Positions 17,241-24,798 of a stretch of DNA of 64,000 nucleotides are shown one piece after another. The translations under genes and the position numbers were made by a program. A model generated the notes under the pieces. The model was not told where the DNA came from. It worked only from the letters and a program-made list of their open reading frames with translations, and searched no databases. The stretch is from Vibrio owensii CAIM 1854 = LMG 25443 (lineage in GTDB: Bacteria > Pseudomonadota > Gammaproteobacteria > Enterobacterales > Vibrionaceae): the NCBI RefSeq assembly GCF_000817815.1, contig NZ_JPRD01000049.1, forward strand, positions 62,001 through 126,000, in the 5' to 3' direction. How positions within the stretch are numbered: position 1 is the stretch's first letter; each line of letters starts with the position of its first letter.

Positions 17241-18109
17241 GGCTTTGTTATGTAAATCGATGGAACTAAATAAAGAAGCCACGATCTGATCGGCTACACC
17301 CATCAGATCGTATCCTCATGCCTAACCCTAGTTACAAAACAACCAACTGGAAGCGCAGTACAACAAAGCCTCAATCAACGTTGGTAGATCCCGTCGATTC
17401 AGCGACTTAGTCATTACTACCGCACTACACCTGTATAAGCCGTCGAACTAAGGAAGTTGAGGTTTTATTTATAACCAAAGCCAGCGGAGTAATACAATAT
17501 CTGGCAATTGATGCCACTGGCCTCAAGGTTTATGGCGAGGAGCATGGTACTGATGGGAAGCGCAGAGTCCGGCGTAAGCTGCATATCGCAGTAAATACAA
17601 GACCCACGAAGTGGTCGCAGCAGAGCTGAGCCTATCTAACGCCACCGATGTCGAAGTGATCCCCAACTTACTCAAGCAGACACGTCGTACAATAATTGAG
17701 ATATCAGGTGATGGCGCTTATGACACAAGAAATTGCCATGATGCTATACAGATTAAGGGAGCAGTTCCGCTTATCCCGCCTCGAGAAGGAGCAATCTCCT
17801 GGGAGCAAGGAACTACTCGCAATTTAGCAGTAGGCAGTCAGAAGCTCTACGGCTCCAATAAAAAGTGGAAAAAGCGGTATGGCTATCACCAGCGCTCGCT
17901 ATCAGAGGCAGCCATGTATAGAGTGAAACAGTTAGTTAGGTGGCAAATTAAGCCTGAGAAACTACAACGCTCTAGTTGGTGAGACTTACACGATGATCAA
18001 AGCGCTGGATAAGCTTACATGGTTAGGTATGCCAGAAACTCAGTATATCGTTTAAGAATCAAGCACTATGGGATAAACATGCCTTCTGACGGAATTAAGC
18101 AACAGAGCC
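17241..18109 (+). mobile_element. Degenerate IS5-family insertion sequence (869 bp)
   Basis: The ends are imperfect inverted repeats: GGCTTTGTTATGTAAAT on the left and, read inwards, GGCTCTGTTGCTTAATT on the right. Between them lies one broken transposase gene. A perfect 10-bp inverted repeat (ACGATCTGAT / ATCAGATCGT, 17281 and 17302) precedes the transposase start, as in many IS elements that block read-through. No target duplication was found. The element is too damaged to move by itself. Confidence 0.85.
17318..18055 (+). pseudogene. IS5-family transposase, frameshifted and internally deleted
   Basis: Scattered over the three frames are pieces of one transposase: MPNPSYKTTNWKR at the start, RRFSDLVITTA, then AIDATGLKVYGE, HGTDGKRRV, VAAELSLSNATDVEVIPNLL, EISGDGAYDT (a catalytic-Asp region), PLIPPREGA, KKRYGYHQRSLSEAAMYRVK (the Glu region) and a terminal GMPETQYIV. 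At least three frameshifts or deletions separate them. About 20 codons are missing near the start. Known IS5-group transposases of this type are about 300 aa. Confidence 0.85.
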
Positions 18110-18196
18110 TGACGTTCGTTCTTTTGTTGCTTTATCGACCTTAGATTGAGTTCTAAGGTAGAGATAGGAACGAAACTGTTTGAGCTTATCGGTCAT
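18095..18196 (-). pseudogene. 5' end of an unknown gene truncated by the IS right end
   Basis: A good ribosome-binding site (AAGGAGAAAAATT) precedes an ATG at 18196. The frame MTDKLKQFRSYLYLRTQSKV then DKATKERTS runs straight into the IS inverted repeat and stops a few codons inside it. The strong start signal and highly charged sequence suggest a real gene, cut off by the insertion; the rest is not seen on the other side of the IS. Function is not recognised. Confidence 0.5.
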
Positions 18197-18906
18197 AATT
18201 TTTCTCCTTACGAGAATGCTCTTTCACTTTCATCGGCTCCGAGCAAAACCGAACTCAGCCAGTTTGCGAGAAGTCGGGTGTGTTTGGGAAATATTTATCT
18301 CCACTAAATTTTTAGTGGGGTTTCCCCGTAAATAAAACTGATGCAGTGGAGCACGTTTCCAACGTTCTGTTGCGGCGTTTTATCTGCCTAGGCACAAATT
18401 AACAAATAGCGAAATTTATATGTATATTCATACATGTTTTTTTGAGTTGGTGTCAAAGTTAAGGACTCCAACTTTGTGTCGAGGTCGACTTTTGTCGGTT
18501 GTAGAAGAAACTAGGGAAAGGAGGCGTTTAGGTAATTGTTAGATGTTTTTATGACTTCGATATCTAACGTTCAGAGCCTTCTAAACTCTAAAGCACCAGA
18601 TTTAGTGGCGGCATTTGTGGCGGCACTCGTTATTTTAGGTCAGTTTTTGTCGGTTATTTTTATGTTTAATTACTGTATTTATAAACAGTCAAATCTGAAT
18701 AATGTATTGATTTAAAAAGATTTTGTTGTTTTTTTATGAAATCCAACGGATAAACTTCATAATGATCCCTTGATGTTCAGTGGATGAGTGTCCTTGAATG
18801 TCATGCAACGAACTATAAATAACAGGTTATGTGTAACAACCAAAGCAAGCCGTTGCATGAAAGGAAGTAGTCTATCAGGTGTTTGGTTTTGACAAAACCA
18901 TGTTTT
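18110..18906. other. Mostly non-coding right part of the island
   Basis: Apart from the truncated gene start at 18196 and a possible small membrane ORF, no gene is seen. At 18301-18327 two small hairpins lie side by side: CCACTAAA / TTTAGTGG, then GGGG-TTT-CCCC. Neither has a T tract, so they are not ordinary terminators. The right copy of the 237-bp repeat begins at 18739. Confidence 0.4.
18551..18715 (+). CDS. Possible small single-pass membrane protein, 54 aa
   Basis: The frame starts MTSISNVQSLLNSKAPDLVA and has one clear membrane helix (about residues 19-42, AAFVAALVILG then SVIFMFNYC), ending KQSNLNNVLI. There is no good ribosome-binding site. It lies in the AT-rich right end of the island. 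Size and layout fit a small phage or island membrane protein, but nothing is recognised. Confidence 0.3.
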   Translation: MTSISNVQSLLNSKAPDLVAAFVAALVILGQFLSVIFMFNYCIYKQSNLNNVLI

Positions 18907-18975
18907 TTATAAGGAAAATAGGCGCTTTATCCAGCTAATTAACCCACTAGCTTTTGCTGGGTTTGCTTCTTTACC
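18739..18975. repeat. Right copy of 237-bp direct repeat flanking accessory island
   Basis: It matches 11561-11797 in the same orientation. It contains only the first few codons of the glutaredoxin-like gene, then that gene's upstream region, then the 3' end of the intact gene at 18907-19449. With the left copy it shows that the two genes were neighbours before the island inserted. Confidence 0.9.
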
Positions 18976-19449
18976 GAGGTAAAAACTCTGCATTAAGTCG
19001 GTACGGAAAGCATCGAGATCCATACGCTTGATCACTAACTCGTGTTGCAGAATGCTTTGCGTTTGCTCAGCATGGTCGTGCGCAAGGCTAAAGTCCATGT
19101 TGAGATAACCTTGAGTATATAACCACAAATGTGTCACCAGAACGAGGTCTTCAGCGGACTGATTAGTGAACTTTTCTGCGTGCTCATCACCTAGCGTGTC
19201 ACTCAAGACTTGCTGCATGTGATGAGTCGACGTGGCGTGCTGCTCATAGAGTGCACTAGCTTCGATGTGAGATTTGGTTAAAAGCCCAAGTAGATGCAGC
19301 GCAGGGGCTGTCTCAGGCTTATTTTCACATACTCTAATGAACAATGGGGCTTGTTCCTTTGTCCAACGTCGCCTTGCTGCTTTGTGCTCGTTAACGAAGG
19401 GAATGTTTGTGAACCCCATTTGTTGGATCAGTTCATTAAGAGGCGTCAT
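18907..19449 (-). CDS. Conserved hypothetical protein, 180 aa
   Basis: The product is a mostly helical, soluble, His- and Gln-rich protein with no signal peptide and no recognised domain. It begins MTPLNELIQQMGF and ends with an amphipathic tail GLISWIKRLFSL. Its start overlaps the end of yaeQ by 14 bp, so translation is probably coupled and the two share an operon. Its last 23 codons lie within the 237-bp repeat, and a diverged copy of the 3' end survives at 11729-11840. Function unknown. Confidence 0.7.
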   Translation of the reverse strand: MTPLNELIQQMGFTNIPFVNEHKAARRRWTKEQAPLFIRVCENKPETAPALHLLGLLTKSHIEASALYEQHATSTHHMQQVLSDTLGDEHAEKFTNQSAEDLVLVTHLWLYTQGYLNMDFSLAHDHAEQTQSILQHELVIKRMDLDAFRTDLMQSFYLGKEANPAKASGLISWIKRLFSL

Positions 19450-19981
19450 TACTTTGCAATTCCTTCACCGTCACTTCGACGTGTTGTTCGTTAATATCAA
19501 CGAAAATAGAGGTGCCGGTAATCATAACAGATAGACTAGTGCCGCGGTCAAGGTGCTGTGAAATCAAGTCGATAGCGTCGTAATCTAGACTTGCCACATC
19601 CACTGGAAGCATGCCAAATTTGCCTGCCATTTTATTCCACCAAACCGATGCTTTCGTGTTGTACGTGTATACCTTTACATGCTTAGCAAGGCGTGATGCT
19701 TTCTTGATGCGGTCTGGTTCTGGCTCACCGATTTCAATCCAATGTGTAATGGATTGGTCATCTTCAACGCGCCACAAGTCCGGTTCTTCTGTCGTAGAAA
19801 GACCCTTAGTAAACTCAAGTTCTTTTTGGGCATTCAAACAGTAAGCCAAAATGCGCGCTAACATGCGCTGTGGTTTTTCTGAAGGGTGTAGGGCAATGGT
19901 CAGGTTTTTTGAATCGTAGTAATCGTTGTTCATATCGGAGATCGCGATACGAAACTTGTATATCGTCGGTTTAAGAGCCAT
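19436..19981 (-). CDS. yaeQ: YaeQ family protein
   Basis: A 181-aa member of the YaeQ family, cytosolic proteins with a fold related to PD-(D/E)XK nucleases; E. coli YaeQ was once proposed to compensate for RfaH. The family marks are visible: MALKPTIYKF start, ALHPSEKPQRMLARILAY, FTKGLSTTEEPDLWR, WIEIGEPEPDRIKKASR and the VYTYNTKASVWW stretch. The open frame reaches further upstream through a terminator hairpin, but the ATG at 19981 matches the family start. The next gene overlaps its end. Length is the same as E. coli YaeQ. Confidence 0.92.
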   Translation of the reverse strand: MALKPTIYKFRIAISDMNNDYYDSKNLTIALHPSEKPQRMLARILAYCLNAQKELEFTKGLSTTEEPDLWRVEDDQSITHWIEIGEPEPDRIKKASRLAKHVKVYTYNTKASVWWNKMAGKFGMLPVDVASLDYDAIDLISQHLDRGTSLSVMITGTSIFVDINEQHVEVTVKELQSNDAS

Positions 19982-20005
19982 AAGAGTGATCAATAATTTG
20001 AGGGC

Positions 20006-20034
20006 AAAAAAATAGCCAGCTAAAAAGCTGGCTA
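20006..20034 (-). terminator. Rho-independent terminator of the cold-shock gene
   Basis: On the minus strand the stem TAGCCAGC / GCTGGCTA has a 6-nt loop followed by seven T. It lies 23 bp past the cold-shock stop codon and just before the yaeQ start. Confidence 0.9.
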
Positions 20035-20056
20035 CCATATCAAAATCTTAAAAGGA

Positions 20057-20266
20057 TTAAACTAGAGTGATTTTCTCAGCTTGTGGACCTTTTTGACCTT
20101 GAGTGATTTCGAATTCTACTTTCTGGCCTTCAACAAGAGTACGGAAGCCGTCACCTTGGATTGCAGAGAAGTGAGCGAAAACGTCAGGACCGTTTTCTTG
20201 TTGGATGAAGCCGAAGCCTTTAGTTTCGTTGAACCACTTAACTGTACCAGTAGCTTTGTTAGACAT
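20057..20266 (-). CDS. Cold-shock protein, CspA family
   Basis: A 69-aa single cold-shock domain that binds single-stranded RNA or DNA and melts mRNA structure. RNP1 is KGFGFI (residues 16-21) and RNP2 is VFAHF (29-33), both intact in the standard GTVKWFNETKGFGFI context. It has its own terminator. The upstream ~300 bp without genes would allow a long 5' leader, as found in cold-regulated csp genes; that leader contains a small hairpin (CGCC-GATTA-GGCG on the minus strand, near 20305). Whether it is cold-induced or constitutive (CspC/E-type) cannot be told. Confidence 0.95.
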   Translation of the reverse strand: MSNKATGTVKWFNETKGFGFIQQENGPDVFAHFSAIQGDGFRTLVEGQKVEFEITQGQKGPQAEKITLV

Positions 20267-20635
20267 GTTTATTTCCTAAATATCTAATTTTATGTAAATC
20301 TTCGCCTAATCGGCGCTTATAGCGTGGAAAAATAAATTGCTATTGCGTACCACAGGACGGGGGAATTACGAGTAATCCAACGAAATGTGAAAACAAAGAA
20401 CTTTACTTTCTAGCCGTGTTCGAGTCTAGGTTAATTACGGGTATAGTCAACATTTATTGCTCTATCAAAGGCAAATATTTGTATCTAGTCACTTTTTATA
20501 CAGTGTTTTTTTGATGAAATTTCAAATAAATGACGTTGATGTGAAGTTTTTGAAGAATAAAATGAAAATAATTCTACAAATTTGACTATTTTATCTAATT
20601 ATTGTCCAATCTGGTTCGACCATTACGGAGGATCT
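20267..20635. other. Divergent regulatory region between csp and arfA
   Basis: No gene is seen. It must hold the csp promoter and leader on the minus strand and the arfA promoter on the plus strand. It is AT-rich towards the arfA side. A small inverted repeat (CGCCTAATCGGCG) is at about 20305. Confidence 0.4.
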
Positions 20636-20902
20636 ATGGGAAAGAAAAAACTCAATCCTCAGCCAAATGAATTGAATCAAGATACCGAGTTTGGCAGAGG
20701 GGAAATCAAAGACAACGCACTTAAAGCGGTCGTCACCAGTCAACTGTTTAGAACGCGAGTTGTGAAAGCCAAAAAAGGCAAAGGCAGCTTCAACCGGAAA
20801 GCGAAGCATAGAGGCAAAGAGCCCTATTCAAAGTTCTCACTAAAGTGGATTTTGAATAGGGCTTTTTTCTTGTCTGAAGGTAATGCCGAAGCGGTGTTCT
20901 AG
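20636..20902 (+). CDS. arfA: Alternative ribosome-rescue factor ArfA with in-frame terminator hairpin
   Basis: An 88-aa small basic protein. The segment RGEIKDNALKAVVTSQLFRT then RVVKAKKGKGSFNRKAKHRG is the ArfA signature (E. coli GQIKDNAIEALL...LFRQRVEKNKKGKGSY). ArfA recruits release factor 2 to ribosomes stalled on non-stop mRNA. An ACGGAGGATCT ribosome-binding site precedes the ATG. From codon ~62 the frame runs through a perfect 13-bp hairpin followed by TTTTTT, so many transcripts should end inside the gene and make a non-stop message. Known for E. coli and Haemophilus: such truncated arfA products are tagged and destroyed when tmRNA works and become active ArfA when it fails. The hydrophobic tail after the hairpin fits that scheme. 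The 3' end overlaps the convergent exporter gene by 4 bp. Confidence 0.93.
   Translation: MGKKKLNPQPNELNQDTEFGRGEIKDNALKAVVTSQLFRTRVVKAKKGKGSFNRKAKHRGKEPYSKFSLKWILNRAFFLSEGNAEAVF
20820..20869 (+). terminator. Intragenic terminator / RNase III-type hairpin in arfA
   Basis: A perfect 13-bp stem (AGCCCTATTCAAA / TTTGAATAGGGCT) closes an 18-nt loop that can pair further (CAC / GTG) and is followed by TTTTTTCTTGTCT. It lies within the coding frame, about 35 bp before the stop codon. In E. coli the equivalent structure yields non-stop arfA mRNA. Confidence 0.9.
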
Positions 20903-22062
20903 CGTTCTATTTTTGGCGAGTAAATCGAGTAGGCTGTAATTTGTCCTGCAACGATGGCTGAGAACATAAACAGTGCTGATAGACCAATACTCGGAATCGG
21001 AAGGATCGATTGTTCAAATACCGACTGACTTGCACTGACCAAGACGCGACTGCCCGGAACCAGGATAATGATGCCTTGAACAATGTAGATAGAACCGGTC
21101 AGCTCCATCTTTTTTGCAATCCATGTGCCGTAAAGTGTAATCAGAACAGTCGTTACCCAAGTTCCAACCACCCAGCCACTTTCGAAGCCGAGATAGAATG
21201 GCCCCCACATCCCCAGCATCGCGACAGGAAGTCCAAGTAGGATATCGATAGGGCGAGCGTTAAAAATCACACCAAGACATGCTGAAATTAAGAACAAGCC
21301 ACTAATGTGCATCCAAATCGGAATTTCATTGGTGTAAGCAATAGACTGAGCTTGTCCCCAAATCGCTTCGCCAATGTTCAGCCCCATGGTGATACCAACA
21401 AACAGTTTGATCAGCGTGAGAGCGCATTGCCCCAATAAGCTAGTGCCCGAAACCAAATCATTAAACGCCAAACATTCGAGTGAGTTAGCGATGGAGAGGC
21501 CGGGCACGAATAAGACAATCGTCGCGATACATAGCGCCCAAACAGGGATTGGAAGTCCAGTGCTAGATAGATAAGCGACAATAATGCCAGTGAACAAAGC
21601 TGCGATAAACTCAACCGCAATTGCACGTCTCGCTCGGCAAACTTGCTGACATCCCCAGACCATAAAACCGAGAATAAAAGCAAAGCCGACCGCCTCTAAG
21701 GTGCTGCCAACCAGCATCAAGTAAGCGGGCGGAATGCCCATGTTTGCCAACGCGATAACCCACGACGGATAACCAGCAGGTTCAGGAACGGGTTCGCTAC
21801 TCGGTTGGTTGATACGGATGATGGTATTCGCGAGCAAGCTGAGATTAATTGATGCCGGTTTAAGGCGCTTGAGGACGACAGCGTTGTTGTCATCAGGAAA
21901 TTGATAGTTGATCGCGGTGGGTGTAGCTTGAATCATCACATCTACGCCATGTTTTTGCGCGTAGTGTTGAGTGTATTTCTCTACTTTGTAAGGCGCACAG
22001 CCACTACGATGCAGCGTATCGCCAATTTCGACGATTTTGTTAATTCTATATTGAGAAGGCAT
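20899..22062 (-). CDS. Threonine/serine exporter family protein (ThrE-like, full length)
   Basis: A 387-aa inner-membrane protein of the ThrE family. The N-terminal ~90 residues are cytosolic (IGDTLHRSGCAPYKVEKYTQ, a typical DUF1212 start). After a short linker come about ten membrane helices in two blocks: five from ~105 to 240 (with IVLFVPGLSIANS, the conserved P-G motif) and five from ~255 to 385 (with the partner motif IIILVPGSR). It therefore joins in one chain the two parts that are separate proteins (YjjP and YjjB) in enterobacteria. Amino-acid or dicarboxylate export is expected. No clear ribosome-binding site is seen. It is convergent with arfA. Confidence 0.85.
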   Translation of the reverse strand: MPSQYRINKIVEIGDTLHRSGCAPYKVEKYTQHYAQKHGVDVMIQATPTAINYQFPDDNNAVVLKRLKPASINLSLLANTIIRINQPSSEPVPEPAGYPSWVIALANMGIPPAYLMLVGSTLEAVGFAFILGFMVWGCQQVCRARRAIAVEFIAALFTGIIVAYLSSTGLPIPVWALCIATIVLFVPGLSIANSLECLAFNDLVSGTSLLGQCALTLIKLFVGITMGLNIGEAIWGQAQSIAYTNEIPIWMHISGLFLISACLGVIFNARPIDILLGLPVAMLGMWGPFYLGFESGWVVGTWVTTVLITLYGTWIAKKMELTGSIYIVQGIIILVPGSRVLVSASQSVFEQSILPIPSIGLSALFMFSAIVAGQITAYSIYSPKIER

Positions 22063-22425
22063 GGCGAAAGCGAAAATTTCGGGTCACAAAAAAATTGCGC
22101 GTAAGTTAACAAAGTGATTCTTATCGAGCGAATAATCATTACTTTTTTTATGTGATTTTGTGGGCTGTGTCAGGTGTTTTTGCGCGCAATGATAAAACCT
22201 AAGAAAGCAGAATGTATTTATCGCACTTTTATCCATATAAATTTCATAATAATTCGCGATGGATTAATAAAATATTATGGTAATAAAGTACCGTTTTGCA
22301 GCACAAAGGTACTAATTTAGATTCATATCAATAAGAGTCACTTCCCATCATTAAAAGCTCTGCTATACCTTTAGTTCGAATTAAGTCTTAGATAATACTT
22401 TCGGATAGGTTGGCGAGAAGTAGGT
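22063..22425. other. 363-bp divergent intergenic region
   Basis: AT-rich, with no gene. It separates the ThrE-like exporter from the diguanylate cyclase and must carry both promoters. No strong operator was found. Confidence 0.3.
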
Positions 22426-23868
22426 ATGGCTCTCATACGTTATAGTACTTATGGTTGGAAAAGCGCAACATTTGGCATCGCTCTGATGATCGTGAGTGTG
22501 TTTTATAGCGCAGCATCCCAAAGTCATGAGACCAAACAAGGCTCTTTGATTGTTGCCAATTCCAAAGCTTGGAAACCATTCTCTTATCTTACTCCAGACG
22601 GCGAGCCACAGGGCATTTTGATTGATTTTTGGCGTGAGTACTCTGTTCGCAATGATGTGCACGTTAAATTCCTTCTGCTTGATTGGGAAGAGTCTTTACT
22701 CGCAGTGAAGGAGGGGGGTGCAGACGTTCATGCGGGGCTAATATATTCCGAAGCACGAAGCCAGTACTTGAATTTTGGTACGGTGATCATGCCGATTGAT
22801 ACTCAGCTTTACGTGAATAAAGATGTGTTTGGTTTGGACATCAACTCAGTGCTTGAAGGCGAATCTGCGATGGAAATTGGCGTAGTTCGTGGTGGATTCG
22901 AAGAGCATTTTATTCGTAAACGTTACCCAAACGCGGCGGTAAAGCTCTATTCGAATAATGATGCAATGTTAGATGCGGTGGCAAAAAAGAAAGTCTTCCT
23001 CTTTGTTGCTGACACTCAAGTGTCAAACTTTTACATGGCCACGACACCCGAGCCTGTGGCTTTTTTACCTGCCGTTCACCTTTACAGCAAAAACTTACGA
23101 ATTGCCTCGGGAGAGGGCAGCCCTAAATCGATTGATGAGATCTCCAGAAACTTTGAGAGAGTGATGGAAGCGGATAAGGATCGCATACTCAGCCGTTGGA
23201 TTCATATCAAAACTGTTTATCCGGCCTATCTGGCGCCCTTGGCCGTGTTCGCTTTGGTTATTGCCGCCATGTTCCATATCTTTTCATTGAAAAGCACGGT
23301 GGCGTTGCGAACTCGGCAGTTAACTTTAGCCAACCAACAGTTGTTTGAGTTGACCCTAACAGACCCTCTTACCAAGCTTTATAACCGACGTCATTTGATT
23401 GAAAGGTTGGCGACATTAAGCACAGTAAAAAGAGACCTGACGGTTATGGTGTTTGATATTGATGACTTCAAATCCATCAATGATCAATTTGGTCATTTAG
23501 CTGGAGATCAAGCAATCGTTGCTGTTGCGAATACCGCGAAATCGGTAACCGATGAAAAGGTGACATTAGCTCGAATTGGCGGCGAGGAATTTGCGTTGGT
23601 GAGTGTGTCACTATCGGCAGAAGAAGCCCAAACGCTGGCGTGTGAAATCTGTACTCACGTTAATCAAATGCCAATCCCATTAAATGGTCAGAACATTCAT
23701 GTGAGCATCAGTCTTGGTTGCGCGTATTATCCTAAGTTTGATGAGACGCCAAGCCTGCAAGATGCTGATCAACTTATGTATCGTGGAAAAGCCAGCGGCA
23801 AGAATCGCGCGGTGTTCCAAATCATCAACAGAAACAAAGTGGAACCATTACTTCGTAAAGCTCAGTAA
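22426..23868 (+). CDS. Diguanylate cyclase with periplasmic solute-binding sensor domain
   Basis: A 480-aa membrane enzyme that makes cyclic di-GMP. After a signal-like helix (residues ~16-36) comes a periplasmic domain of the bacterial extracellular solute-binding family 3 (about 40-250: SKAWKPFSYLTPDGEPQGIL, then DVHAGLIYSEARSQYLNFG). One membrane helix (~265-287) leads to a GGDEF domain (~310-470) with DPLTKLYNRRHL, DIDDFKSINDQFGH and the active-site loop GGEEF near residue 385, so it should be active. No RxxD inhibitory site (R, two residues, D before the loop) is present. It probably senses an amino acid or similar ligand. It stands alone and may feed the attachment machinery nearby; that link is inference. 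Confidence 0.92.
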   Translation: MALIRYSTYGWKSATFGIALMIVSVFYSAASQSHETKQGSLIVANSKAWKPFSYLTPDGEPQGILIDFWREYSVRNDVHVKFLLLDWEESLLAVKEGGADVHAGLIYSEARSQYLNFGTVIMPIDTQLYVNKDVFGLDINSVLEGESAMEIGVVRGGFEEHFIRKRYPNAAVKLYSNNDAMLDAVAKKKVFLFVADTQVSNFYMATTPEPVAFLPAVHLYSKNLRIASGEGSPKSIDEISRNFERVMEADKDRILSRWIHIKTVYPAYLAPLAVFALVIAAMFHIFSLKSTVALRTRQLTLANQQLFELTLTDPLTKLYNRRHLIERLATLSTVKRDLTVMVFDIDDFKSINDQFGHLAGDQAIVAVANTAKSVTDEKVTLARIGGEEFALVSVSLSAEEAQTLACEICTHVNQMPIPLNGQNIHVSISLGCAYYPKFDETPSLQDADQLMYRGKASGKNRAVFQIINRNKVEPLLRKAQ

Positions 23869-23985
23869 AACTTTGAGCGAGCTCTCGCTGACCTTCATCC
23901 TCTCCTTGCTATACTGATTTGAACTCCCTGTTTTTATTGTCATTTCTGACGCGAATAGTGTTGGATTTCAGTGTCGAGGACGGTT

Positions 23986-24732
23986 ATGCGTACTGCTTTG
24001 TTATCTCTATTGTGTTGGTCCATTTCATTTACTGCTGTGGCTGAAAGCGCTTTTGATATCGTGCAAAAGTCAGATCAAGCAATGCGCGGCGATTCCAGTT
24101 ATACCGAATCGACCATGGAGATCATTCGTCCTGATTGGACTCGGTCGATGACCATGAAGAGCTGGACCAAAGGAACGGATTTGTCTTTGGTGTTAGTTAC
24201 GGCGCCAGCCAAAGATAAGGGCAGCGCTTCTCTAAAACGACAAAGAGAAATGTGGAATTGGGTGCCGAGCATTGAACGCGTCATCAAAATTGCACCATCT
24301 ATGTTGAGCCAATCGTGGATGGGCTCTGACTTCACCAATGATGACTTAATCAACCAGTCCTCTATCGTGGTCGATTATCAGCACCAATTGAAAGGTGAGG
24401 ATGTATTTGATGGCGACAAGGTTTGGGTGATAGATGCGGTTGCGAAGCCCGATGCTCCTGTAGTTTGGAGCAAAGTAACGTTGTGGATTTCCAAATCGAC
24501 CTACCTACAGCGCAAAGTAGAATTCTACGATGAGTTTGATGAGCGAGTGAACGTGATGACGACTTATGACGTGAAAGAGCTCGGCGGGAGAAAATTAGCT
24601 ACCAGAATGGAAATGCAGCCGCTTGATAAGCCAGACAACAAAACCGTACTCATTACTCACCAAGCACAGTTTGATTTCGATATCGATGACAGTTTTTTCT
24701 CTCAGCAACAGATGAAATCGCTGCGAGACTAA
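23986..24732 (+). CDS. LolA-like outer-membrane lipoprotein-sorting protein
   Basis: A 248-aa periplasmic protein with a signal peptide (cleavage after TAVAES) and the half-barrel LolA/LolB-like pattern of the outer-membrane lipoprotein-sorting family (AFDIVQKSDQAMRGDSSY, MEIIRPDWTRSMTMKSWTKG, WNWVPSIERVIKIAPSML, TYDVKELGGRKLATRMEM). It should shuttle a lipid-modified or hydrophobic substrate across the periplasm. The ATG at 23986 has GAGGACGG ahead and is preferred over a GTG 15 bp earlier. It opens a tight operon with two permeases, an ATPase and an outer-membrane protein, which together look like a second Lol-type export path. The substrate is unknown. Confidence 0.85.
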   Translation: MRTALLSLLCWSISFTAVAESAFDIVQKSDQAMRGDSSYTESTMEIIRPDWTRSMTMKSWTKGTDLSLVLVTAPAKDKGSASLKRQREMWNWVPSIERVIKIAPSMLSQSWMGSDFTNDDLINQSSIVVDYQHQLKGEDVFDGDKVWVIDAVAKPDAPVVWSKVTLWISKSTYLQRKVEFYDEFDERVNVMTTYDVKELGGRKLATRMEMQPLDKPDNKTVLITHQAQFDFDIDDSFFSQQQMKSLRD

Positions 24733-24798
24733 GTTTGGGTAAATGAACGGTTGAAAGAATTAACGGATAATCAAACATCAACGGAAGGAAGCGAATCA

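Noticed and set aside
22390..22420. Possible sigma-28 promoter (TAAG-N15-TCGGATAG) before the diguanylate cyclase
   Set aside because: Only 5 of 8 bases in the -10 element match and the -35 is weak; not enough to call.
23876..23889. Inverted repeat AGCGAG/CTCGCT after the diguanylate cyclase gene
   Set aside because: Short stem, 2-nt loop and no T tract; not convincing as a terminator.
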